Below, in pieces: positions 1 to 9,561 of a DNA stretch of 64,000 nucleotides. This stretch comes from Gymnogyps californianus (Eukaryota; Chordata; Aves; Accipitriformes; Cathartidae). Position numbers and translations under genes: made by a program. The stretch covers positions 16,852,368 to 16,916,367 of the forward strand of contig NC_059481.1 of NCBI RefSeq assembly GCF_018139145.2, in the 5' to 3' direction. The notes beneath the pieces are model-generated. The model searched no databases. It was not told the origin of the DNA and saw only the letters and a list, made by a program, of their open reading frames with translations. Within the stretch, counting starts at the first letter, position 1, and every line of letters starts with the position of its first letter.

Positions 1-1792
1 TAGATTCTTCATTATGAATTACAGAGGGTGTGCCTATTAAATTATCCTCTGCACAGTCTGTGCCCTTGGCACACGGAGCTAATCCAGGGTCATTACCTTG
101 CAGAGCTGCCTCCTGCCCGGGAGGTGCCACTGCAGCATCTCCCTCCTGACTCGCAGCCGGTCCCTCTCCTGTGGGTAGCGGAGCGAGTGATTGCATCTCA
201 CCGCTCAGCCCCTCCTGCTCCGAAGCACTTTCTGCTATCTCTGCTTGTGCAGGCTCTTTTTCTGCCAGGCACATGCTCGCATCCTTCGGAGGGAGCGATG
301 CAGGCTCATGTTTGCTCTCTTGAGCAGCGTCCGGTTCTAAGCTGTCGCCCATTTCATCTTTAATGACAGTTTGATCAGCAGAAGGGTGACAGCTAGCAAC
401 TTCCTGACCTCTCTCTGCAGAATTTGTGCTTCCTCCATGTCTGCCGCTGCTGGTATCAGTTCCCGCTGGCTCCTCTTCACGGGCTTCACTGCCCTCCATT
501 GCTTCAGCTGCACATTCAGTGATCTTACCGCTTTCCTGGCAACACGCAGGTTCTGCACTGCTTTGATTAGATCCACCAACGTCATCGTTTTCAGGTTTAG
601 CATCAGGGCCATCAGTTTCCATACTGTCTTTCAGGGAGACCAAGCTGGATTTCCCATCTGTGCAACCCGCTTCCACCTGCCCTTCTTGCTCCCCGCTGCC
701 ATGGATTTCCCAAACAGGACCAGGTTTTGATGCACATGTGGGAACCTTTACCCCATTCACTGCTGGCAACGCTGCCCTGGCGCTCGCAGCGACATCCTGC
801 CTTGCTGCGACACGGGCATTGCCTTGGCTTTCCAAGAAGCCACTGTTTACCTGATCAGTGCATGAGCCTGTTCCAGTCTCTTTGTTATCGCCGGTCTTGC
901 AAAGGTCAGTGGAGACATCGTCAGTGCCACGATCTGCATTCATACCGTTATGCGCCGGTACCACTCCCACATTTGCATCCTCCCCATCTGCACTCTCAGT
1001 GCCATTAAAACCACCAAGTAAGGGCTGAGCAGCACTGGTTGACTCTTCCTTAGCTGGCGACTGCTCTTCTAGGCTCGCAATCCTCCTTTCACCGGCCTCA
1101 GTCATCCCATCCTCTACCTGCTGCTGGCCTGCAGCCCTCTCAGCCGCCCCTGTACAGTTCCTGCATTCAGTTTGGCCCATAGCCACATCCACGCCCTCCA
1201 AGGAAGCTGGGGCTTCGCCTGCAGTTTCAACCACAGTAACAGTACTGTCAGCTGCACGCTCCTCAGCAGCTTGCGCTTCCTGATGGGGACTATCTTTACT
1301 GCACAAGCCAGCTTGATCCAGAACAACTCCAGCAGATGTCATTCCAGCTTCCTCATTTGTATTTCCACAGAATGCAAGATTTACGGCACCGTTTAAACTT
1401 GCGCACAGGCTCACTGTGCAGTCGTTCTCATCTGATACAGTCCCAGAGCCTTCAGCAGAGGTTGGCCCCTCCTCTTCCTTTTTACCCAACGTCACTGTAT
1501 TTTTACTTTCACAGAAACACTCTGGGCTCTTTGCATCCCCCAGGCTCAGCAAGTCATTCGGCGCATCATTAAAAGCTCCCAAACTCCTGCTGTTGCATTT
1601 CTCCTGGTGAGTTTGGTCTGAGAGCTGCCCGATCTCCAGGTGAACAAGACCAGATGGACTTTCTTGCCTTCCTTCTCTTGCCATTTCTTCTAGGCTCTGA
1701 GAGGTAGTGGTCAGGTGACCATCTGGCTCTGCTGCTTTAGAACAGCTGTCTCCAGAATCTCCCAGTACAGGCTCTGTCTGCTGCCTTGAACT
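1..1792 (-). CDS. AKAP13: AKAP13 giant exon, 5' part (partial, runs off window edge)
   Basis: One minus-strand frame stays open from the acceptor at 1793/1794 to position 1, giving 597 complete codons plus one base. The acceptor is a T-rich tract ending TTGTTACAG, and the exon begins AGT TCA AGG in phase 0. The predicted protein is rich in Glu, Asp, Ser, Gly and Ala with few hydrophobic stretches, so it looks disordered. A segment around 1350-1440 (SGTVSDENDC, then FCGNTNEEAG) aligns with what I recall of mammalian AKAP13 just after the start of its very large exon, which fixes identity. In AKAP13 this exon links the N-terminal ankyrin-like region to the PKA RII-binding helix and the C1/DH/PH Rho-GEF module. 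I do not see the RII helix here, so it should lie left of position 1. The donor is outside the window. Short AKAP13 isoforms (Brx, onco-Lbc types) start downstream of this region. Confidence 0.93.
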
Positions 1793-2000
1793 CTGTAACA
1801 AGACCAAAAAAAAAAAAAACAAAAACAACTTACTTCACTGTCACACATTTACACTGTCTCCACCATATACAAGATCTATATCTACATAATCCTATTCAAT
1901 GAGACTCCTGCTCCCTCTGTACCTCTACTTGATGTGGCCTGGGACAGAGTTAGAAACTGTGGGTATTTTAAGTGTTGGTTTTGTTACGCAGTAATACTGA

Positions 2001-2345
2001 AATTATTAGAATGAGAGAAACATTAGTTGGAAAGAGCATCTGGAGGTCATCTAGTCCAACCTCCTGCCGGAAGCTCGACTATCATCATCACAACATCAGG
2101 TCAACCGTGACTTTATCTTGCCAAGTCCGCAAAACCTCCAGCGATGGAGTACCCACCACCTCCCCGGGCAACCTGTTCCCATTCCACACCACCCTCCCAT
2201 GAAAAAGTTCTTCCTAATGGCCAGCCTGAACATCCCGAAGCTGAAATTTGTCCCTCTGCCCCCTTGTTACACCATCTGCCACCACTGAGAAGAACTGTAA
2301 TCTTTGTAATTGCTCTTCAAGCAGCTGTAGTCATATTTCTTGAGT
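2001..2345 (-). repeat. CR1 LINE 3' fragment
   Basis: Read on the plus strand, this is the reverse complement of a CR1 3' end. A 'ttggaaagagcatctggaggtc' type block is followed by 'atctagtccaacctcctgc', 'caaaacctccagcgatgg', 'acctgttcccattcca' and 'gttcttcctaatggccagcc', in the order expected for CR1. The element is 5'-truncated and diverged, and lies in the same orientation as AKAP13. The exact ends are approximate. Confidence 0.85.
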
Positions 2346-3463
2346 GCACTTAAATTCAAGATCAGTAAACAGCAGAATTCATTCTACCAAATAATGCAAA
2401 TATATACCAGCCTAGTCCCAAAGGGCTTGAGCAAATGCTGCTTAAGAGCGACTTCAGACCCCTGCCCGATGGCACTCCCCAGTTCTCATCAGCGTTGCTC
2501 AATTTTCTCTATATTGATGGAAATGCTACTTCAGACACAGGAATTGGCTGACGACGTCCAAACACCGCCACTTGTCTCCTACTCCTAGAACAGAACCAAT
2601 CTTCTAAACTATTCCTGAGAATTGCATGCATAATTAAATATCTGAAATTTATTTCCTAAATGGAAATAAAATTTGAAAATTATGACATACTACTAAAATT
2701 AATACATGCATTATCGTGGAACAGTAGCAACGTATTCAATTCCTGTCTAATCTGCATCTTCCTTCCAGAGCATCTGCTTTGTCAAGGATCCCCCAAGCTT
2801 TTATAGTTTGATACAATCAAACCTTTACTTAAAAAGAACTGTCTGTTTCAGTATCTTTTTTTTCTCTTCTCTGCAGCATATTAAATATTCACATCTTAGA
2901 AAAAGTGACTTGTTAAATTAATGAGCAACCTCAATCCTTCCATGTACACCCCACAGAGCTCCCTTCATTTGCTTAGGGTTTTGCACCATAAGCTTTTGGA
3001 GGTCACGCTGGTTTCTCGCTAACTGCCTGTGACTCTCCACAAATACAAAACTCTAATGAATTATTTCAAATCTGTTATTTTTCGCATTTATTTGTAAAAC
3101 TACTCCAAAAACCACATGCATCCTAGGAGCCTAACTTAAACAGGTCCCTGCAAATTTTGTTTAAGACTCTAGTTCTCAGAGAAACAGAAGTTCATACCAA
3201 AAATGTCAGCTTAAACACCCCTTTCCTCCCTGAATATTAAAACAGCCAATATGTTAATTGACGCATCATAGGGAATTTCTGGGTATTGCATATACAAATA
3301 GCGGCTAAAATCATCACTGCTACATTAAGGATATTGCGTTTACTCGTCTCTCCACACTCTGAGGTTTGCAAACAATGACGACCGCCGCTGAATCACTGAA
3401 TCAGACCACTAAACGTACTTCTGGTGTTTGCCATGAATATTCTATCTAAAATAATCCTGCTAC

Positions 3464-3595
3464 CCAGCTCCCATATATGCTGTCACCTATGCCAGAGCTC
3501 CCTGTTTCTGAGGCATCCCAAGACAGGTTAGCATCAGAGGCAGGCAGCATGGCATCTCCATCCATCACGTAGCACCAGGGATGGGACGCAGGGCT
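3464..3595 (-). CDS. Candidate AKAP13 cassette exon (uncertain)
   Basis: This is a 44-codon open stretch that would start and end in phase 0, with a possible acceptor CACACAG at 3596 and a possible donor TGG|GTAGCA at 3463. It would therefore slot between coding exon 5 and the giant exon without a frame change. A core reading DAMLPASDANLS..SETGSS is loosely reminiscent of the short segment mammalian AKAP13 carries at this junction (DSLMPLM..ETDG, from memory). Against it: the acceptor has a poor pyrimidine tract with competing AGs just upstream, the donor lacks the usual purine-AGT context, and the similarity could be chance. Confidence 0.2.
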
Positions 3596-3725
3596 CTGTG
3601 TGCAGCGGTACCTGCAGGCTGCAGCTGTTTTTTGCAAGGGAAAACAAAACAGGATCAAACGGCGTGCCAGATGTCTGGCGGCTATAACCCCGCAGCAGAG
3701 CACAGAGACCGCGCTGCTGGTTCCC

Positions 3726-3781
3726 AGCCAGGATGGACAGACACAGACAACACAGCCAGGATGGACAGACACAGACAACAG
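3726..3781. repeat. 28-bp tandem duplication, two copies
   Basis: A 28-bp unit beginning agccaggatggacagacaca occurs at 3726-3753 and again directly at 3754-3781. The copies differ only in the last base. The near-identity suggests a recent slippage or duplication event within the intron. Confidence 0.9.
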
Positions 3782-5168
3782 TGACGCTTGCTTGGGAACA
3801 AGCAAGTTTTTCAAAAGGAGGGGCCGTGGCAGCCCCAGCATCCTCACAGTGAAGTCACTCTGCCGATAGCCTGAAAAATAGAGCCGTCTCCAAAGGAAGC
3901 CAACTGGCTTTTAACTGACCCGAAATGAACCTAAATGAAATAATTACAGGGCTGCTTTCCAAATTCAAATCAGATTAGATGTGAAGTGAAACAGTGCTGG
4001 AAAGAAAAAGTTTAAACATAGCCTTTTCTGATTGCATTGTCAGGCAAAATGTACCCATCTGGCATTCACACGAGCAAACAAGAAGCGAGCTGGATGTGCT
4101 TTAGTGTCTTTTGATGGAAAGGGGAAGTGATTTCATGGTTAGCCTGGGTTTGCCACTCATGCCACCAGTTCCGCTTGAGATCAGGAGTAATTAACATCTC
4201 AGGTGCCCAGGGAAGGGCAAAAACGGCTCAGGGTGGCCCATATCTCTGAACGTTCCCCCCCAGCCCACTGCCTGCAGACAACAATTCTCCCCTTCCTTAG
4301 TTAAAGGAACAAAAGTATCCTGTTATTTAGATCCCACACCTCTGTAACGGCGGATGTATGAGCTGACAAAGGAACACCCACAAGTGATGCCAGCTGCACA
4401 AGACACGTGGGTGTTTCTGAGAAGTGGCACTGCTGTTTCACCTTCCCATCCCAACCAAGACCCTGTGGCATTGATTTTAAAGCAGTGAGAGGAAGCCCTT
4501 CCAAAGCCCCATGGCTCCCGCGGTCCGACTGCCATGGGGTCTCAGAGGAGCGCAGTGAGGGGACCACTATGGACACGCACCCCGTGTGGCCAGGGCAGGC
4601 TCGTCCTCCGAGTCCTACACTGAGGTGCTACGGAAATGGATGTTTTCTCCATCATCTGCCCCAGAGACTTTCCCCTCAGTCTCCTCTCTGACCCTGAACT
4701 TTCCATCTGAAGAGAGACATACCCACCATGCTCATCCCCCACAAACCCAGTCTCACTGCGGAGCCTGCCTTACGCTGCCCGACGGCTGCCGGACACTCCG
4801 GAGGAACAGCATGCCTCCAGGGAGGTTTTCCCTGCCCATCCAAGCGTGTGCCAACCTAATGGAGAAGACAGGAGCTGGGAGCAGAGAGAGCCCACGAGGC
4901 CAAGCAGAGCTGGCATTGCACAGCCCCAAGCCTGCTTCTCTTCTAAGAGAGAAAATTTGCTGCCTAATAACAGCTTTATCAGGTCTCCCTGTGCTCAAAC
5001 GAGAAGAAAATAGGCAGCTGTCTGCCTGGATGTTTGATAATGACATCCAGAGAAAATGTCTAGGTAAATACACCCCTGAAGGGTGCCTACACATGGAAGT
5101 CCTCCCCAGGTGCCAGGCTGCAACCAGCCAGCTCCGCTTCTCTTTCATCATCTCAGCCTTTTCCTTAC

Positions 5169-5358
5169 CATGTGCTGGTGGCTCTGCATGTGCATCTGAA
5201 GGTGCCGTATGTCACTCTCCAAGCTGGCTGCTACCCCTTCCTTGGTTTCAGCCGTCAGCATGTAAACATCGAGCCCGCGGTGGTGCTTCACGCTGTAGTC
5301 CCCCGAGTGCACGGTGTGAGACAAGGTGCTCCAGGAGTCCGGTTCCCTGGCTTCCTCT
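5169..5358 (-). CDS. AKAP13: AKAP13 coding exon 5
   Basis: The acceptor is TTTTATTGCAG at 5360-5359 and the donor is CACATG|GTAAGG at 5168. The first base completes a Glu codon begun in coding exon 4, and 63 full codons follow (about residues 222-284). The opening EEAREPDSWSTLSH followed by a GDYSVKHH and LDVY segment matches the AKAP13 sequence that follows the ankyrin-like region in mammals (ENAGEPDSWSSLSY type). The second half, ending IRHLQMHMQSHQHM, is rich in His, Gln and Met. It is only weakly similar to the mammalian continuation, although that also ends in a Gln/Met-rich helix-like stretch. The exon ends in phase 0, matching the phase 0 start of the giant exon. A long plus-strand open frame overlaps this exon and is only its antisense shadow. 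Confidence 0.92.
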
Positions 5359-6979
5359 CTGCAATAAAACAAGCGCGGGTTAATCTGCAGGCGAGGAGGG
5401 ATGCTGCATTGCAGGACACGCATGCTGTTCTTCACTCTGGACAGTCATCTAATCAACGGCCCGAGCAAAACAAAGTACCGGCTCCAGGGCCAGACAGACA
5501 AATGCACACGCACGCTTCTTGCGTCTTGAAAATTAATGTGATTTAGAGTTAATGCCAGCCACAAGCTTTATTTCACACGGTCCTTCTCAGGTAGAGAGAC
5601 TTGCTTTTTTTCCCCAGACTATGAGAGACTAGCAGCAAAGGGCACAATAATTGCTTTTTAAAATGGAATTTATTGCAGGTGAAGATCAGCACAGCAGCTG
5701 TTGCAGAACAACAGACACCTGAAAATCAGAACTGCAGAGGGACAAGTTAGAAGGACGTGACACAGATGCTACAACTTCTACACCAAAACCAGCACGCTGC
5801 TTCACAAACACCCAACAGCCATCAAATCGTAGCAATTTTTTCACTCCTCAAATGAATTTAGCTCGCCCTGTGAAACTGCTTCTGTGCAAGATGTTCTCAA
5901 TGCTGTGAGACAGCTGTCCTTCTGCAGCACTATCACGGCTTTTCTTTTTACCAATCAAAAGGAAAGAAAGGAAAAAAAAGATGTTGTTGTAGATCAGAAT
6001 GAAAAAACAACTCAGCAGTTACATGTATTCAATAGAAATTTCTATTCAGTCATCTCTTTTTGAATGTCAAACCCTGATTTTGCACAAGCTTGCAACTCAA
6101 AGCAGTAATTCTTCAGGTCTCACCGAGCTGCACAGAGGCTACACTGCCCCTTTAAGGGAGGGAGGAAACATTTATCTTATCGAGGTGTTCATCTAAAAGT
6201 TCAGGTTTACAGATTTCATTTTGAATCAGAACTGATTCAGGAAATCCAAAATCTGTTTTAATTGTCCCAAGACAGAGTGGCTCGCGCAGCACCCCCCCCA
6301 AGCACTGCATCCCCCGGGAGAGATGTAGAGCCGAGCAGGAACAGGGGCTTACGCTGACCTGCTCAGGGGTGAGAAATGGAAATTTCTCCGTTTTCCTTTC
6401 AACAGGGCTGCATCTAGCAACTGCCAGCCCCAGCTGAGAGCATGTCCCCTCCTCGTCGTGGAGACCAGCCCCTGTCACAACAGGCATCCCCAGATGTCCC
6501 TCTGCAGCACAGCTACAGATTTCCCTAGAAGGGACAGAGCTGTGATTGTATGCAAATAATTGGGAATTCAAGTAGGTACATATACAGCAAAAGTATATCA
6601 TCAACCAGGTAAAATTACACATAGATTTCAGCATCTTTGCTGATTGGTTTCTTACTTTAAAAGCGGCAAACCTTTCTAATGGGCAAGTGCCCACCTAGCA
6701 AACCACAGGACTACCTCTCTGGGAAGCCATGCAATTTAGAAAGCAAAGTCGTAACGAGCAAACGATACCACGATTGGCAACAGGAACGGACAGAGCAGGG
6801 TGGGGAAACAGTCGGACGGTTCATCATACGGCAGAGAAACCTGTGCAAACGACGGTGGTGGCAGCTGCTGTCCCTGCTCTGCCCCGGCACAACCACTCGC
6901 CCCCTTCTGTGACTCATTTTGGGCTAAATCTGCAAGGAAATTCAGACAAAGTGAACCTACGTCTTCCACCATTCACCAC

Positions 6980-7025
6980 TGTGTAACTCAATTGACTTCA
7001 GCAGAATTACTCTTGATTTAAACAA
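6980..7025. repeat. Possible ancient interspersed-repeat relic
   Basis: The block 'gtgtaactcaattgacttca' followed by 'gcagaattactcttgattta' resembles a motif I know from old sauropsid interspersed repeats: a start/stop of 'attgacttcaatgg' followed by 'gttactcctgatttac'. I cannot name the family, and the element has no visible boundaries. Confidence 0.35.
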
Positions 7026-8879
7026 AATCAGTATTTCCATAGAGAAACAGAAGGAAGCGTCCAGTTTTTGGTGGTGATTAGTATAAATCCATGGAGGGAG
7101 TGAAGTCAACTGAGCCATTACAAGTGACTAAAGAAATGACTTTCCTTTAACAAGGAAACACAGACCTTTCTGTCTGCAGTATTTTTCTTTTCAGCCGTCA
7201 TATGAGAGAAGCCACTGTACTCAGGGCCACTCTCAGAGCACAACGAGGCAGTCAGCACAAAACCCATATTCACCCACTCATGGGGACAACATCAGCTGGA
7301 TTAAAGAACCGACTGCAATGAGTCTGCTCCACTTTCTCATAAGCTTCAAATACACTTATGGACATCTTCAAATCAGCACCCACAAAGCAGCCTGCACTAC
7401 TCGAGCCTTAAAGAACCCTCAGCAACTCCAAAAGCCTCAGAATCTGGAGCAAGATGACAGGCAAGCACAGTCTCCTGCAACACCATGAGCGTGCCCACTC
7501 CTCCTGCAATCTGCCACCTTCACATGGCCCAGACGGATCAAATAATCACTTCTGCTTACAAAGACAGCAATTTCTTTTCATATTCAAGCTGCCGATCCGT
7601 GTTACACTATAAAGGGCTTTAAACCTTTTGAAAAACCAAGATCTTTCTCACATCTAGCCAACTACAAACAACTCCAAGCTCTCATTTTTAGTAGCAGTCA
7701 CCTACGTTGCACAAAATTAAGCAGTAAGGTAGTAGATGGCTCAATCTACCGACTCCTTCAAATCATCCCTTTCATACACTGATGCATTCTGGCACTAATG
7801 GTCTGCAGCAGAGAGGACAAATGGATAATCGCAAGCGTTAACTTGTTTGCACACTGCTATTTCTGTTGTTCAGGCAATCACTTCCAAGGCCACGTAGATC
7901 ATAAGAGAAGACACTCTGCTTCATACATTGAGCTTAACCATTTGTGTCTTTTCTGCACTGTCTCACTGCAAGCCTTGGGTTTTATTGAGAGATGATAAAA
8001 ACACACTTTCTTCCAGGAAAAAAAAGCTTTGCAGTCATGTATTTTGTACTCCCTGGTTGTGAAAGATGCTTATTTTGTACAGATTAGGAATTTCTGCAGT
8101 GGTTGTATAGAAGTGCATACCCAAGCCAGTTTACTAGGAGATAAAAACAAATATGCAAATATTTACTGAAGATTTATTAACAAAAATGTACATAGAAACT
8201 CCAGCATTCGAGAAGTCTGAAAATCTGCTTCTGTTCAGCACAAAAATTCAGTTTGCTACAGTTTGCCAGCAACAAGGGAAATCTGTCTTCTTATGAGGTT
8301 TAACCATCCTGGGTCAATTCTTTCTCATCTTCCCTTTTCAACCGATTCCCACTGAAATATGTAAAAGATACCAGTGAACTGAAAATTTCATCGGCATCAT
8401 CTCCAAGCCCAACCGTTGCAGAAAAAAAGTAACTTGCTTGGTTAAAAAAGCACAGACTGCTTAATAAGGTCGACAGCGTTCACTAGCTCCACCATCAGCA
8501 CAACCATGCCATGTCCCACTGAAACAGCCTAGAAGTAGTCCTCCAACTCCGGTCCCTGCTTCTTCTGCTGCAGTCTTCTGTTCCATGGACGTAAACCCAG
8601 AAGGGAAATTCCTGGCTTCAAGAAAGAACAGACTTACCAGCCAGCCCTTCATCTGCGGAAAGGTGGCTCAAAGAAGGATGCCAACCCCAAACGGGGCAAG
8701 AGGAAAAGCAAACAAGCCTCCAAAATACTCTTAGGCCATGCCCTGCTTGATCCAGGAGCTGATTAGATTGCTTAAACCACAGCATAACCACAGCTTAAAC
8801 TCCTGCCCGTTTGGCACGTAAGACAAGATGATAGGTAGTGTTTTTCAAACCTCCCAGCATCGCCCAAGTAGACTTGTCC

Positions 8880-9220
8880 CTGGAGAAGGAGGAGCTGTAC
8901 CGTACTTGTGTGCTGAATCTCTTCTCGTCTCGCGGGGGAGCAGATAGGATGGCCCCGGGCCAGCGAGCGGCGGAAAGAGGGAGAGGAAAGCCTGCACCGA
9001 CACAGTGCGGTTCCCAGCTTCCTGCAGATACGGGCGAGATATTTTTAAGAAGAGGGAAGATAAGTGAGAAAGGGAGAACAAAAAAAACGAGTAAAAGCTC
9101 TGCCCGCCTTCAAAAGCTGCAGAAACTGTGCTCGGTAACAAGGGTTTGAAATTCGATGGCGCCGGTGCTCCCAGCAGGCGTGTTTTCCGGTACAGAGATA
9201 ACAGGTTTTAAACAGAGGGG
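8880..9220. other. CpG-enriched intronic patch
   Basis: By hand count roughly 20 CpG dinucleotides fall in about 340 bp, in an otherwise AT-rich, CpG-poor intron. They include a ctcgcggggg block and a gccagcgagcggcgg block near 8931-8973. No splice-consistent coding frame or core promoter motif is evident. It could be a small regulatory element or simply a GC-rich patch. Confidence 0.4.
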
Positions 9221-9512
9221 AGAGGAAGAGGAGGGGGGAAGAGATCAGAAGATGAACAAAAAAGCCTCAGTGGGTTAAGCAAAACCTCGTGTTAGGAAGA
9301 TTTATCCCAAAGTTTTACAAATGGGCAAGGAAGGCAGTGTGGGAACTCAAGGTGTTATTTCCTGGGGATATCCCCTCCAGATTTCTAAGCTGGACTTTGG
9401 CTGAAACAAAACAAACTCAGTAGCATTGCCAGCTCATACGATCTTACTGCAAGCCTGACAACAGCTGTGGGTTTATTCTGAAAGCACCAGCTTGTAGATT
9501 CATGTGATAAAG

Positions 9513-9561
9513 AAAAAAAAAAAAACAAAACCCAAACAACTTTTTTTTTTTTTTTTTTTTT
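9513..9561. repeat. A-tract facing a T21 tract (simple repeat foldback)
   Basis: Thirteen consecutive A residues at 9513-9525 and a short A/C-rich spacer are followed by twenty-one T residues at 9541-9561. The two tracts are complementary and could fold back in single-stranded form. Homopolymer length here is prone to sequencing error. Confidence 0.7.

Larger units (their letters stand above)
1793..5168 (-). other. AKAP13: AKAP13 intron between coding exon 5 and the giant exon
   Basis: The intron is bounded by the donor ATG|GTAAGG at 5169/5168 and the acceptor TTACAG at 1793. Both flanking junctions are phase 0, so direct joining keeps the frame. It contains a CR1 relic (about 2001-2345), a 28-bp tandem duplication (3726-3781) and a low-confidence candidate cassette exon (3464-3595). 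Mammalian AKAP13 has extra protein sequence at this junction, and I could not place an unambiguous counterpart. The rest is AT-rich, unremarkable sequence. Confidence 0.85.

Noticed and set aside
371..730. Several plus-strand and alternative-frame open frames over 1-1700
   Set aside because: They are shadows of the giant AKAP13 exon, whose own frame is continuously open to the window edge.
4586..5383. 265-codon plus-strand open frame, the longest listed complete frame
   Set aside because: It runs antisense across AKAP13 coding exon 5 and its intron. It shows no recognisable family, is Ser/Pro/Cys-rich as expected from antisense GC-rich sequence, and ignores the splice sites used by the real exon.
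6152..6694. 180-codon minus-strand open frame in the intron between coding exons 4 and 5
   Set aside because: It has no recognised domain, no plausible splice or promoter context, and mixed composition. It is consistent with a chance frame.
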